In this document: one piece after another, positions 9,440 to 19,130 of the stretch
Position numbering within the stretch: the stretch's first letter is position 1
Layout of the letters: every line of letters begins with the position of its first letter
Source: Treponema sp.
GTDB taxonomy: Bacteria > Spirochaetota > Spirochaetia > Treponematales > Breznakiellaceae
DNA: 42,802 nt
Direction: 5' to 3'
Assembly: GCA_009782955.1 (NCBI GenBank)
Contig: WRIB01000019.1
Span: 1-42,802 of the forward strand
Position numbers and translations under genes: made by a program
The notes under the pieces: generated by a model
Database searches by the model: none
The model's input: the letters and a program-made list of their open reading frames with translations, nothing else
What the model was told of the DNA's origin: nothing

Positions 9440-9517
9440 AAAACAGTTCTCCTATTTTATGGATAAACACGCATGAAATTTTATCATTTATTAGCTTATT
9501 TAAATATAATACAGATA

Positions 9518-12500
9518 TTATCCACTCTGCAACTCTGTTTTATCAATTAACCCAGAAAGCTTTTCTACAATTAACTCGTAATTCAAGTGATCAATATTAT
9601 CACGCAGCCAAACCGCCAACCCGTCGTCTGATTCATACTCATAGCTGTCAATTTCTGCCATTACCTCATCAATCTTTTCTATGTCATAGTTTTTACAGGC
9701 ATCCAGAACTTTATACAATAACTCCGTCTCCGGTTTGTCTTTCCTTGGCCTGGGGTTTTCCATACCCGTTCCAAGCAATTCTTCAATATCATCCACCAGC
9801 TTCCCGGCAGTTTCTATAAAAGCCCGGTTATTGGCGCTTACAAAGTTAAAGTCTCCGGCCTTTGCCGCTTCTTCCAGAGCTTCCGCCCTGGCGCCCACCA
9901 TGTCCGCATATATACCGTGACTGGAACCCTTTATTCCGTGAATGGTAATGGCATAATCGGCCAGACTGTTTTCACCTACCTCTTTTATCGTCTCAAGAAG
10001 CGGTCTGGTGTTTTTTGCGTAAGAGTCCAGTACCTTAATGAACAGTTCTTCGCGGCCGCCAAAATGATTGATACCTCTTGCAATATCCAAGCCGGTAATT
10101 GTCTTGTTGCCGATTCTTTTTTTATCGAATATCTGCTCGCTGACGCTGTTGTTTCGCCTGTCAATTCCACTTCGTCTTTCCTGCCCGCTACGGGTGTGTG
10201 GAAGTATTTGATTATCAACAAGCAATTTTTCCTGTTCCTTATCCCGTACCCATTCCCTGATAATAACATCAAGACGGGCTATTTCAACAGGTTTGGATAT
10301 AAAAGCCTGAAAACCCCTGCTCAAAAACATTTCCTCATTTCCTGTAATGGCATTGGCTGTCAGGGCAATGATAGGTATGGTTTTTGCATATTCGGTTCCG
10401 ATTTCTTCCCGTATTATTCTGGTGGCTTCGATTCCGTCCATGCCGGGCATCATGTGATCCATGAAAATCGCATTATATTTAACTTTTTCTTCTCTGATGG
10501 CATCTACGGCCAGTTGCCCGCTTTGTACACAGTCTACTTTCATCCTGTAAAGCGTAAAAATACCTTTTGCCACATCCAGATTGGTAGCATTATCATCCAC
10601 TACAAGCACATGCGCATAGGGCAGACTGATATGATCAAATTTCAAATTCTCGTCACGCCGGACTGCCGAAAAACGGAAATTTTTCAGACTGTTTACAACA
10701 TCAGAACCTATTATGGTATCGGATACATATTTTTGCTTTAGTTTAACCGTAAAAACACTGCCTTTCCCGTATTCGCTTTCAACATTGATCGAACCATCCA
10801 TCATTGCCGCAATTTTTCGTGCAATAGAAAGTCCGAGACCGGTTCCTTCGATTTTGCGATTTGATATTTCATCAATCTGGGAAAAATCGGAAAATAAATT
10901 TTTTATTTCATCAGGTTTTATGCCAATTCCGGTATCCCGGACAGAAGCCAGAAGCCATGCTTTGTCTTCTTCCCTGTCGTAGCTAATATTTAATTCTATA
11001 AATCCTTCTCTGGTATATTTACAGGCATTGGATAGAAGGTTGTTTAAAACCTGTTTAACCCTAAGCTCATCTCCATAAAGAAATGAGGGAAGATTTTCGT
11101 TTATTTCAAGCCTAAATTCAATTGGTTTTTCTCCTATATACATGATGCTTTGGGTAACAGTATCGTTTATCAAACTTGGTAAATCATAATCCGCTTCTAC
11201 GAGTTCAAGTTTTCCCGCTTCTATTTTGGAAATATCCAAAAGATCATTCACTGTAGAAAGGAGTGTAGAGCCGGCATTATATATCTTTTCAAGGTTCGCG
11301 TATGTTTTTTTATCTACCCCGCCTACTCCGAGAGCCAACTCGGACAGACCGATTACTGCATTAAGAGGGGTTCGCATTTCATGGCTCATTTTTGCAAGGA
11401 ATGTACTTTTGGCAAACGACGCCGCCTCCGCCATTTCCTTTGCGGTAACCAGTTCAGTTATGTTGATTGCGTGCTGTAAGTGTACCTTTTCACCATTGGG
11501 CCAGTTGATATAGCAGTCAGAATGGCGGATATGCCACTCGAATTCTTCATCATATTCATCCCAAACGATAATTGAATCTTTCTCTTCGTTAAGGCGATAA
11601 CACGGGCAGAAATCGCACATTTCGTCTTTATTGCGGAAGACTTTAAAACAATACGATCCAATCAAATCCTCATCCGTCTTTTCAAAAGCCTTCTTCATAC
11701 AATCGTTGACAAAAAGGATTTCACCGGTTTCAGGAACATTGGCATATATGAATGCGTCAATGCTGTTTAAAATGCTTTCCAAGGAATTGGTGGTTGCATT
11801 TCTGAGTTTATCCATCTCGTTACGAACCAAAGCATTTGCAATAAGCAGGCTGCCCGAACGTATAATGGACTGCTCTGTCTCAGTATATAACACTTCATCA
11901 TGGCAATTGTCATAACCGACATAACCCCAAAACTTGTCCCTTACGAACACAGGCACTACAAAGACAGAAAGTATTCCCTGAGGCGACAGCTGCTTTTGTT
12001 CTTCGGGAGTCATATTGCGTACCAGAGAGTTGACACAATCTCCCCGTGAAAGTATCTCCTCCCAGCCGGGAATACTTTCATCGTATGAAACATTTACTGT
12101 TAAATCTGTATTTATCTGCGATTCGGCGCCATTTAGCCATTCGTAAATTTGAGAACAATACAACTGCCCGTTAATGACATGGTTTTTCCACATACTTGAG
12201 CGGTCAGAACCCACTGCGCTTCCAATCATGCCCAAGCAACGACGCAAGTTATCATCAAAACTGTTATCTTCCGATTGAAGCAGTATACTTGCCGTTTGGT
12301 TTACTGTATTCAGCAGGGCATCACGCTTTTCGATTTCTTCCATCATTTCTTTGTGTTTGCGCAAATCCCTTCCATATCCCACAACTGCATAGTCTCCGTC
12401 ATAGATAACACGGACAAGCGTCACCTCCAGGAGAATCGGTGTGCCATCCAGTCTTTGCATTGTGGACTCAAAGACACAGATACCATTTTCAAACGCTTCT

Positions 12501-14821
12501 TTAAGACATTGGCTGGCATGATCCGCTGTTCGCATCCCGTTAGGCTGAAATTCAGGAGTAAGCTCCAAAAAATGTTCCATATACTCATCTTTATCATTCA
12601 TCCCAAAGAGTTTGAGAGCTTCTTCATTACAGTCGAATACTTTATAATTTTTATCCCACATATTGCAAATAAGCGGATTTTTATCCATTATAATTTTAAT
12701 GCGTTCATTCGCTTCCCACGCTACCTTTTCTGCGGCCTTGTGATCCGTAATGTCTCTCCCTATTCCAAGCGAACCTATTACCTTGCCATCATCCTGTATC
12801 AAAGGAGTACTGTTTATTTCAAATAATCTTTTGGTTAAATCAGGATAAGTAAGCCATTCTTCCATTTTCATTGCGGAGTTTTCATTTACTATCTTATTGT
12901 CTCTTGTTATAAACTTCCTGGCCATTTCCTGATCATGCGGATAGATTTCGATTGGGGTTTTACCGATTATTTCCGATTCGGTACGGCCGGCTAAATCTTC
13001 AAGGGCCTTGTTACAGCTTGTATACTTTCCGTTTACATCTTTGCTGAACACCAAATCGGGCAGGGACTTATATATAACAGAAAGAGTTGTAGCCTGTTTT
13101 TTATACAATCGCTTTGTTTTTTGGATTCTTATCAATACAATAGAAAGGGCTACAAGAAACGAAAAAAGCATGGCTGCAAATACGGACAGATATACAGAAC
13201 GCTGGTTGGCAAATCTTCTTGAATAATCATAAACACGGCTTGTCCAGCCTCTTACAATCATATCGGTATTGATGTAATTTTGGGCTTTACAAATTATTGA
13301 GCATAAAATTTCTTCGTTTTTATTCAGCCCGAAAAACGATTCTGTTGCCAGCCCATCGAAAATGATATTGGCTTTATATCCCGGCTTTTCACGATAATTT
13401 ATCTGGGAAAGAAGCATATTTTCGGATGTCATAAGCAAGTCGATATCATCTTTTTCCAATGCGTTCAACGCCTCATCATGATTATAATAGCGAATGGTAT
13501 TGGTACTGTTGGGGAACCATGTATTGTAAACCTTTTCGTAAGCGCTCCCTGCAACAACGCCTACAGTCGACCGCATTACCTGATGCATTTCAAGATTGGG
13601 ATAGTCCGATTTTGACAAAAGCGCATAATAGGAAATAGCATAGGGCTGGTCAGTCCACAGAAATACATTTTTCCGTTCTTCGATGTAAAACAATTCCGTA
13701 ACCAATGATACATCGCCAGTTTTAAGTTTTTCGAGTATCTCGGGCCATTTGGTATTTTTGGTAATCGCCACTTCAAACTCAATGCCGGTAAGCCTGCTTA
13801 CTTCCTCCAGAATATCCAGCGCAATTCCCTGGAATTCTTTATCCCTTTCATTGTAAAAAGAGACAGGATAGTTAGTCGGCTCCAGGGCAATAGGCACTTT
13901 GGAACCCTTTGCAGCCAGACCGTCCAGATAGGCTCTTTCTTCGCCGGTAAAGGATCTGTCAAGCTCATACTTTGCATAATCATGACTGCCTTTTCTGTAT
14001 AACTCATAAAGCTTATCAATCCCGCCTGCTTCGATATATTTATTCACAACAGAAATAACCGGCTGAAGTTCGGGATTTGCAGTGGTCATTGAAACCGGAG
14101 TATAAACAAGCGGAAAAAGGATATTGGAACGAATATCGGGATAATAAAGAAAATTGTAAGTTGCATTTGCGTCCATAACATACGCATCAATAATGCCGGA
14201 TTCGAGTTTTTCAGCTGCATCCTGGATGCTTTGTAAATTTATGATTTCAAACTTCAACGAGGAGTACATATTCAGAATGAATTGGGCGGTAATGGTACCT
14301 TCAAGAAAACCAATTCTGAGCCCATTAAGATCGCTTTCCGCCTCAATGTTTACGAAATCCCCGTATGTGAAAACACCCAGCGAACGTTCCGCAATAGGAT
14401 GTGTCATGTAATAATGTTGTATCCGTTCGGGCGTTGGGGTTAACTCTCCGGTAAAGTCAATCGATCCGCTGTCAATTCCGTTCTTTAAAACATCCCAGTC
14501 ATGCATGTCCGGAACAAACGGGATGCCGAAAAGCCCGGAAAGCTGTTCGCAGAATTTAACTGAAAATCCCGCATACGTACCGTCAGGCAGGGCAAATGCT
14601 TCTGTTGAAGGCTCCATCCCAAAAGAAAAACTTTGTCTGACGGTCTTAAGCGCTTCTATTGCAGCGATCTCCTCGGCTGTTACACCGGGAATATCACTAT
14701 ATGATTGAATGGAATTAATGTCAAAAGTTATTTCTCTTGTTTCCTCGGTACAGTTCGCAATTATCAGAAGAGAGATCAGGATTAAAATTACTATTTTTAT
14801 TGCATAACGGATATTATCCAC
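9518..14821 (-). CDS. giant hybrid sensor histidine kinase, BvgS-like (SBP-SBP-PAS-PAS-GAF-PAS-HK-REC-HPt)
   Basis: The 1767 residues start at GTG 14821. Order: N-terminal hydrophobic segment (about 6-24); two periplasmic solute-binding (SBP_bac_3) domains, about 57-290 and 305-545, as in BvgS; a membrane helix (about 555-578); two PAS domains (about 590-845); GAF (about 850-1010); a third PAS (about 1015-1130) with a cysteine cluster (CDFCPCYR); HisKA with phospho-acceptor His1147 in SHEMRTPLN; HATPase (DTGIGI, GTGLGLSIA); receiver with Asp1455 (FMDHMMPGMDG); and HPt with His1628 (IHGIKGSSHG). A complete phosphorelay is thus on one chain, and an unknown regulator must receive the phosphate. 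Its GTG begins two bases before the stop of the upstream kinase gene, so the two are co-transcribed. It is a paralogue of that gene. Confidence 0.95.
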   Translation of the reverse strand: MDNIRYAIKIVILILISLLIIANCTEETREITFDINSIQSYSDIPGVTAEEIAAIEALKTVRQSFSFGMEPSTEAFALPDGTYAGFSVKFCEQLSGLFGIPFVPDMHDWDVLKNGIDSGSIDFTGELTPTPERIQHYYMTHPIAERSLGVFTYGDFVNIEAESDLNGLRIGFLEGTITAQFILNMYSSLKFEIINLQSIQDAAEKLESGIIDAYVMDANATYNFLYYPDIRSNILFPLVYTPVSMTTANPELQPVISVVNKYIEAGGIDKLYELYRKGSHDYAKYELDRSFTGEERAYLDGLAAKGSKVPIALEPTNYPVSFYNERDKEFQGIALDILEEVSRLTGIEFEVAITKNTKWPEILEKLKTGDVSLVTELFYIEERKNVFLWTDQPYAISYYALLSKSDYPNLEMHQVMRSTVGVVAGSAYEKVYNTWFPNSTNTIRYYNHDEALNALEKDDIDLLMTSENMLLSQINYREKPGYKANIIFDGLATESFFGLNKNEEILCSIICKAQNYINTDMIVRGWTSRVYDYSRRFANQRSVYLSVFAAMLFSFLVALSIVLIRIQKTKRLYKKQATTLSVIYKSLPDLVFSKDVNGKYTSCNKALEDLAGRTESEIIGKTPIEIYPHDQEMARKFITRDNKIVNENSAMKMEEWLTYPDLTKRLFEINSTPLIQDDGKVIGSLGIGRDITDHKAAEKVAWEANERIKIIMDKNPLICNMWDKNYKVFDCNEEALKLFGMNDKDEYMEHFLELTPEFQPNGMRTADHASQCLKEAFENGICVFESTMQRLDGTPILLEVTLVRVIYDGDYAVVGYGRDLRKHKEMMEEIEKRDALLNTVNQTASILLQSEDNSFDDNLRRCLGMIGSAVGSDRSSMWKNHVINGQLYCSQIYEWLNGAESQINTDLTVNVSYDESIPGWEEILSRGDCVNSLVRNMTPEEQKQLSPQGILSVFVVPVFVRDKFWGYVGYDNCHDEVLYTETEQSIIRSGSLLIANALVRNEMDKLRNATTNSLESILNSIDAFIYANVPETGEILFVNDCMKKAFEKTDEDLIGSYCFKVFRNKDEMCDFCPCYRLNEEKDSIIVWDEYDEEFEWHIRHSDCYINWPNGEKVHLQHAINITELVTAKEMAEAASFAKSTFLAKMSHEMRTPLNAVIGLSELALGVGGVDKKTYANLEKIYNAGSTLLSTVNDLLDISKIEAGKLELVEADYDLPSLINDTVTQSIMYIGEKPIEFRLEINENLPSFLYGDELRVKQVLNNLLSNACKYTREGFIELNISYDREEDKAWLLASVRDTGIGIKPDEIKNLFSDFSQIDEISNRKIEGTGLGLSIARKIAAMMDGSINVESEYGKGSVFTVKLKQKYVSDTIIGSDVVNSLKNFRFSAVRRDENLKFDHISLPYAHVLVVDDNATNLDVAKGIFTLYRMKVDCVQSGQLAVDAIREEKVKYNAIFMDHMMPGMDGIEATRIIREEIGTEYAKTIPIIALTANAITGNEEMFLSRGFQAFISKPVEIARLDVIIREWVRDKEQEKLLVDNQILPHTRSGQERRSGIDRRNNSVSEQIFDKKRIGNKTITGLDIARGINHFGGREELFIKVLDSYAKNTRPLLETIKEVGENSLADYAITIHGIKGSSHGIYADMVGARAEALEEAAKAGDFNFVSANNRAFIETAGKLVDDIEELLGTGMENPRPRKDKPETELLYKVLDACKNYDIEKIDEVMAEIDSYEYESDDGLAVWLRDNIDHLNYELIVEKLSGLIDKTELQSG

Positions 14822-14822
14822 T

Positions 14823-17800
14823 CTATATCTCTGTTTTATCTATTATATCCGAAAGCTTTTCTGCAATCAACTCGTAATTCAAATGATCTATATTATCACG
14901 CAGCCAAGCCGCCAACCCGTCATCCGATTCATATTCGTAACTGTCAATTTCTGTCATTACCTCATCTATCTTTTCTATGTCATAATTTTTACAGGCTGCC
15001 AGAACCTTGGACAATAACTCTATCTCCACCTTGGCTTTCCTTGGCCTGGGGTCTCCCATATCTGTACCAACCAGTTCTTCAATATCATCCACCAGCTTTC
15101 CGGTAGCTTCTATAAAAGCCCGGTTATTGGCGCTTACAAAGTCAAAGTCTCCGGCCTTTGCCGCTTCTTCCAAAGCTTCCGCCTTGGCTCCTACCATGTC
15201 CGCATATATGCCGTGGCTGGAACCCTTTATTCCGTGAATGGTAATTGCATAATCGGCCAGGCTGTTTTCACCCACTTCTTTTATCATCTCCAGAAGCGGC
15301 CTGGTGTTTTTTGCATAAGAATCCAGTACCTTAAAGAACAATTCTTCGTTGCTGCCAAAACGCTTAATTCCCCTTACAATATCCAGGCCGGCAATTGTCT
15401 TGCCAAAACTTCGCCTGTTGCTTTCTCTCAACTCATCTGAAACAGAACTTTGATCTTTCTCACTGCCGGCATCAGGAAATGTTTGTCCGTCCAGGATTAC
15501 CTGTCTGTCAACATCCCACACCCATTCCCGGACAATAGCGTTAAGAGTGGCTGCTTCAATGGGTTTGGACATAAAAGCCTGAAAGCCATTATTCAAAAAC
15601 ATTTCCTTATTTCCCACAAGAGCATTGGCCGTCAGGGCAATGATTGGAATGTTTTTGGCATAATCCGTGTCTGTTTCCCGTATTATTCTGGTGGCTTCTA
15701 CTCCGTTCATCTCCGGCATCATGTGATCCATGAAAATCGCATTGTACTTCTGTTTTTCCGAACGAATTATATCAATGGCTTCTTGCCCGCTTGTTACACA
15801 ATCGACCTTTATCCCATAAAGCTGTAACAAACCTTTTGCCACATCCAGGTTTACAACATTGTCATCTACTACCAACACCTGTACATTAGGCAGCCTGTTA
15901 CGCGACAATCGTAAATTATGTTCGCTTTTGTAGGCAGAATACCGGAATTCTTTCAGGCTTTTCGCAATATCCGGACCAATTACCTTATCCGTAACAGCCT
16001 TTTGACGGATTTTTGCTATAAAAACACTTCCTTTTCCGTAATCACTTTCCACAGTTATTGTACCATCCATCAACTCGACCAGTCTTTTGGTAATGGAGAG
16101 ACCAAGGCCTGTTCCTTCAATCGTACGGTTGGATTCCGTGTTAATCTTGGAATAATCTGTAAATAAATTTCCTAAATTTTCCTTGCTAATGCCAATACCT
16201 GTATCCCGAACGGTGATATCTATCCAAACAGTTTTATCAGTCTGCATGGAATATATGCCCAGTTCTACCTTTCCTTCTTTGGTATATTTAAAAGCGTTGG
16301 ACAAAAGATTATTGATAATCTGTTTGATTCTTAAATCATCACCGTATAAATTCGCCGGAAGATTTTCGTCGATATTCAATATAAATTGTATGGGCTTTTC
16401 CCCTATATGCATAACGGTTTGGGTAACAGTATCGTTAATCATACTGGAGATATCATATTCAACCGGTACAAGCTCGAGTTTTCCTGCTTCTATTTTGGAA
16501 ATATCCAAAATATCATTAACCGTGGAAAGGAGGGTTAAGCCGGCATTGTATATTTTTTCCATGTTTCCAAGCACTTCCGAATTAATTTCGCCTGTTTCAA
16601 GAGTCAGTTCGGACAGACCGATAATCGCGTTAAGCGGGGTACGCATTTCATGACTCGTACTGGCCAGGAACCTGCTTTTGGCATTGCTTGCGCTTAAGGC
16701 TTCTTCAAACGCCGAATCCAGTTCGTCGGTAATTGTCTGAAGATTCCTTGTAATTTCGTAACGCAGTATTGCATAGGCGATTATCATACCGCCGGAACGC
16801 AAAACAGCTTGTTCGTTTTCGGGAAACAACCGTTCGTTGTGGCAGTCGTCATATCCAATAAAACCCCAGAATTGTTCCTGTACAAATACCGGCATCACAA
16901 AAATTGACAATACGCCCTGCGGTATTAAATGCGCCTGTTCCTTGGGAGGCATATCACGTACCAGTGTGTTAATGCAGTCGCCAAAAGACAACGCTTCTTC
17001 CCACCTTGGGAAGACCTCACTGTATGAAATATTAATTGTAAAGTCTTTACCGTGCTGCGGCTCGGCGCCTTCGGACCATTCGTATATCTGGGTACAGTGC
17101 AGTTCTCCGCTGATAAAATGATTTTTCCAAATGTAAATGCGATCGACATTCACGCTCTCGGCGATCATTCCCATACAACGTAATAAGTCATGTTCAAATT
17201 CATCGGTTGGTGCCCGCAGCAGAATACCGGCAGTAAGATTAACTACATCCAGCAGATTGCCAATTCGCCGCCGTTCATCCGTGATTCGCTGAAGATATAA
17301 TATATTGGCGCTAAGGGAATTTCGCATGTCCCGTATTGTCCGGGAAAGTATACCGATCTCGTCATCACGATCGGAGCCAAATATTTCGATATCCTCTTTT
17401 TTGGATTCCGATACGCTTTGAGTTAATCTGGAGAGCGGCATAAAAATAAGCCGCTTCATTAGGGTACTTTCCCCTGCCATGTATAAAAACACCGACAACA
17501 GGAGGGCTGCCACCAGAGGCAGCAGATTAATAATATCGGTAACCCCGTTCAGCAACTCGTTATTGTAAAAAATAACGACCGACCAATCCGAGTTAACGAT
17601 AGGCGCAATGGATACATGTTCATAAGTTCCCTTCGTCAGCTTGACAACTTTTGCATGTGCGTTACTGGTAAAATGACCAGTAATATCCTTTAGATAGTCT
17701 TTAACAACAGAGACGAGTACAGGATCATCATCTACATCATGTATATGTTTTTTGTCTTCTTCACCATAAAGTTCGGAATAAACGCTGTCCATCAGAATTA

Positions 17801-18485
17801 CACCGTGTTTATCAACAACATATCCTATAAGGTCTTTGTTGCCATAAGGATCAAACATCTCATTAACCAAAGCTTGAATTGGCAGCCCGGAACCAATTAC
17901 ACCTGCAATGTTTCCGTTTACCGTTAGCTTGTGATTTATCAGCAGTTGCCATGTATCTCCATATTTGTCGGTGTTTATATCCAGGATATAATCGCTTTCG
18001 GCCCTGATACAGTCGAAGAACCATGTGTCGCTCGGATTCAAAGGGTCAAGCTTGTTCAAGGGAGCAAAATCGCCAAATGCTGTTGTGTTGTCGATGTAAT
18101 ATCCGTCCAAACTTTCGCTGATTCCAAAATACAGATGTGCGGTTTGAAATATCTTTGTATAATCCATCATCTCGTTAAAAGCAACACTTTTTTTTACCTG
18201 ATCTTCTTTGTCGATAAACCAATTAATCATGGCGTTGGAACGAGCCATTTTTTGTACAAGGATAAGATCCTGGGCCATATAAGAATGGAACTTTTCCGCT
18301 GCTTCCATTGAATAGGAAAGTGCAAGATTTTTGGAAGCATTATTGCTGATAATTCTGATAAACAGGAAAGTAATTATCATAACCAAAAAGAGAGTAACAG
18401 AGAGAATACCTATGTTTGCGTAATGTGTCCGCCTGGCAATTTTGCTTGGTTGATGAGATACAGCCGATGAAATTGAATTGCTCAT
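14823..18485 (-). CDS. hybrid sensor histidine kinase (Cache-HAMP-GAF-HK-REC-HPt)
   Basis: The 1220 residues start at ATG 18485 behind GGAGGAGAG. Order: TM1 (about 26-48); a large periplasmic Cache-type sensor (about 50-325, with DTWQLLINHKLTVNGNIAGV and GYVVDKHGVILMDS); TM2 (about 330-350); HAMP (about 350-402); GAF (about 415-580); HisKA with His612 (SHEMRTPLN); HATPase (DTGIGI, GTGLGLSI); receiver with Asp920 (FMDHMMPEMNG); HPt with His1084 (IHGIKGSSHG) and a further 80-residue helical C-terminus. From GAF onwards it is paralogous to the next gene downstream, which has an extra PAS between GAF and HisKA. It is the promoter-proximal gene of the pair. Confidence 0.95.
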   Translation of the reverse strand: MSNSISSAVSHQPSKIARRTHYANIGILSVTLFLVMIITFLFIRIISNNASKNLALSYSMEAAEKFHSYMAQDLILVQKMARSNAMINWFIDKEDQVKKSVAFNEMMDYTKIFQTAHLYFGISESLDGYYIDNTTAFGDFAPLNKLDPLNPSDTWFFDCIRAESDYILDINTDKYGDTWQLLINHKLTVNGNIAGVIGSGLPIQALVNEMFDPYGNKDLIGYVVDKHGVILMDSVYSELYGEEDKKHIHDVDDDPVLVSVVKDYLKDITGHFTSNAHAKVVKLTKGTYEHVSIAPIVNSDWSVVIFYNNELLNGVTDIINLLPLVAALLLSVFLYMAGESTLMKRLIFMPLSRLTQSVSESKKEDIEIFGSDRDDEIGILSRTIRDMRNSLSANILYLQRITDERRRIGNLLDVVNLTAGILLRAPTDEFEHDLLRCMGMIAESVNVDRIYIWKNHFISGELHCTQIYEWSEGAEPQHGKDFTINISYSEVFPRWEEALSFGDCINTLVRDMPPKEQAHLIPQGVLSIFVMPVFVQEQFWGFIGYDDCHNERLFPENEQAVLRSGGMIIAYAILRYEITRNLQTITDELDSAFEEALSASNAKSRFLASTSHEMRTPLNAIIGLSELTLETGEINSEVLGNMEKIYNAGLTLLSTVNDILDISKIEAGKLELVPVEYDISSMINDTVTQTVMHIGEKPIQFILNIDENLPANLYGDDLRIKQIINNLLSNAFKYTKEGKVELGIYSMQTDKTVWIDITVRDTGIGISKENLGNLFTDYSKINTESNRTIEGTGLGLSITKRLVELMDGTITVESDYGKGSVFIAKIRQKAVTDKVIGPDIAKSLKEFRYSAYKSEHNLRLSRNRLPNVQVLVVDDNVVNLDVAKGLLQLYGIKVDCVTSGQEAIDIIRSEKQKYNAIFMDHMMPEMNGVEATRIIRETDTDYAKNIPIIALTANALVGNKEMFLNNGFQAFMSKPIEAATLNAIVREWVWDVDRQVILDGQTFPDAGSEKDQSSVSDELRESNRRSFGKTIAGLDIVRGIKRFGSNEELFFKVLDSYAKNTRPLLEMIKEVGENSLADYAITIHGIKGSSHGIYADMVGAKAEALEEAAKAGDFDFVSANNRAFIEATGKLVDDIEELVGTDMGDPRPRKAKVEIELLSKVLAACKNYDIEKIDEVMTEIDSYEYESDDGLAAWLRDNIDHLNYELIAEKLSDIIDKTEI

Positions 18486-18634
18486 CGGTATGCTCTCCTC
18501 CGGTTAATGGTTTTTAAAAGGACGGCAAGGTTTATAGATACAGGAACTTCCACCAGTAAAACTCCCTTAAATATGGATACATTAAACCCGCTTATGAGCA
18601 ATGGCTTGAGACTCCGGTGTTTACTCTTCCATAA

Positions 18635-18664
18635 AGTATATCACATTTCATGGAAATTTGTCAA
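18635..18664 (-). promoter_or_regulatory. predicted promoter of the hybrid kinase operon
   Basis: Minus strand TTGACA (18664-18659), 18-base spacer, TATACT (18640-18635) preceded by TGA, an extended -10. Transcription would start near 18628, giving a leader of about 140 bases before ATG 18485. I see no known riboswitch in the leader. Confidence 0.6.
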
Positions 18665-18734
18665 ATAAAATGTGAAAAACTGACACTTGACCCTCAGGGT
18701 TTTTTAATAGATGATAAAATTGGTAAAATTTCAG

Positions 18735-18765
18735 ACTGTTTCAAAACTTCAGTTTTTGGAACAGC
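18735..18765. repeat. dispersed palindrome, copy A
   Basis: Arms CTGTTTCAAAA (18736-18746) and TTTTGGAACAG (18754-18764) around the loop CTTCAGT form an 11-bp hairpin with one mismatch. AACTTCAGTTTTTGGAACA is identical to the reverse complement of copy C near 40187-40213. It lies between the kinase promoter and the tRNA-derived repeats. Probably an intergenic REP-like or MITE-like palindrome. Confidence 0.6.
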
Positions 18766-18781
18766 TACCTTAGATTTATGA

Positions 18782-18985
18782 CCAGTTACTGGGCGCTTAA
18801 CTAAGCGGCAAGGGTGTAACCATCCATACCCTTCGGGCAGTGCCAGAAGGCAGCGCCCGATACATTGAAGGCGCCTTTGAAATGGTGTAACATGGCACTG
18901 AGCGGAAGGATTATACGGCGGCTATTCGTGCCAGCGGAGCTGGCGACGCCTGGCAGTGTCACGCGGTGAAGCCACTGTATTATTT
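18782..18985 (+). repeat. tRNA-derived structured repeat, copy 1
   Basis: It begins (18782-18821) with 40 bases matching the leader and 5' half of the downstream tRNA-Val (32 of 40 by eye). Instead of an anticodon loop there follows a UUCG-capped hairpin (CCCTTCGGG), a small stem TGCC-AGAA-GGCA, and GCGCCC (18853-18858), which can pair with GGGCGC at 18791-18796 as an acceptor-like stem. Then come a 46-base block (18851-18896) also found at 19281-19326, the block CACTGAGCGGAAGGATTATA, a GC-rich hairpin, and CAGTGTCACGCGGTGAAGCC, which resembles the 3' anticodon-stem side of the tRNA. No protein-coding frame is shared with copy 2. Function unknown: decayed tRNA genes or a tRNA-derived RNA. Confidence 0.55.
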
Positions 18986-18990
18986 GAAAA

Positions 18991-19122
18991 CGGGTTACTG
19001 GGCGATTAACTCAGTGGCGAGAGTGCTACCAGGCGCCCTTCGGGACGCGCACTGAGCGGAAGGATTATATGGCGGCTGATCAGCCGCCAGCAGTGTCACC
19101 CGGTGAAGTCACTGCATTATTT
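18991..19122 (+). repeat. tRNA-derived structured repeat, copy 2
   Basis: Bases 18991-19030 match the leader and 5' half of the tRNA-Val (35 of 40 by eye), including D-arm and the 5' side of the anticodon stem. About 60 bases replace the anticodon loop: a UUCG hairpin (GCGCCCTTCGGGACGCGC), the block CACTGAGCGGAAGGATTATA shared with copy 1, and a perfect 18-base palindrome at 19071-19088. Then CAGTGTCACCCGGTGAAGTC resumes tRNA-like sequence, but the T-arm and 3' acceptor are missing. A 23-codon frame from ATG 19070 exists but its start is not conserved in copy 1, so an RNA-level role or plain decay is likelier. Confidence 0.55.
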
Positions 19123-19130
19123 GGGTATAA

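Noticed and set aside
9917-10741. 274-codon open frame on the plus strand
   Set aside because: Antisense to the receiver and HPt region of a well-supported hybrid kinase; composition is that of a reverse-complement shadow.
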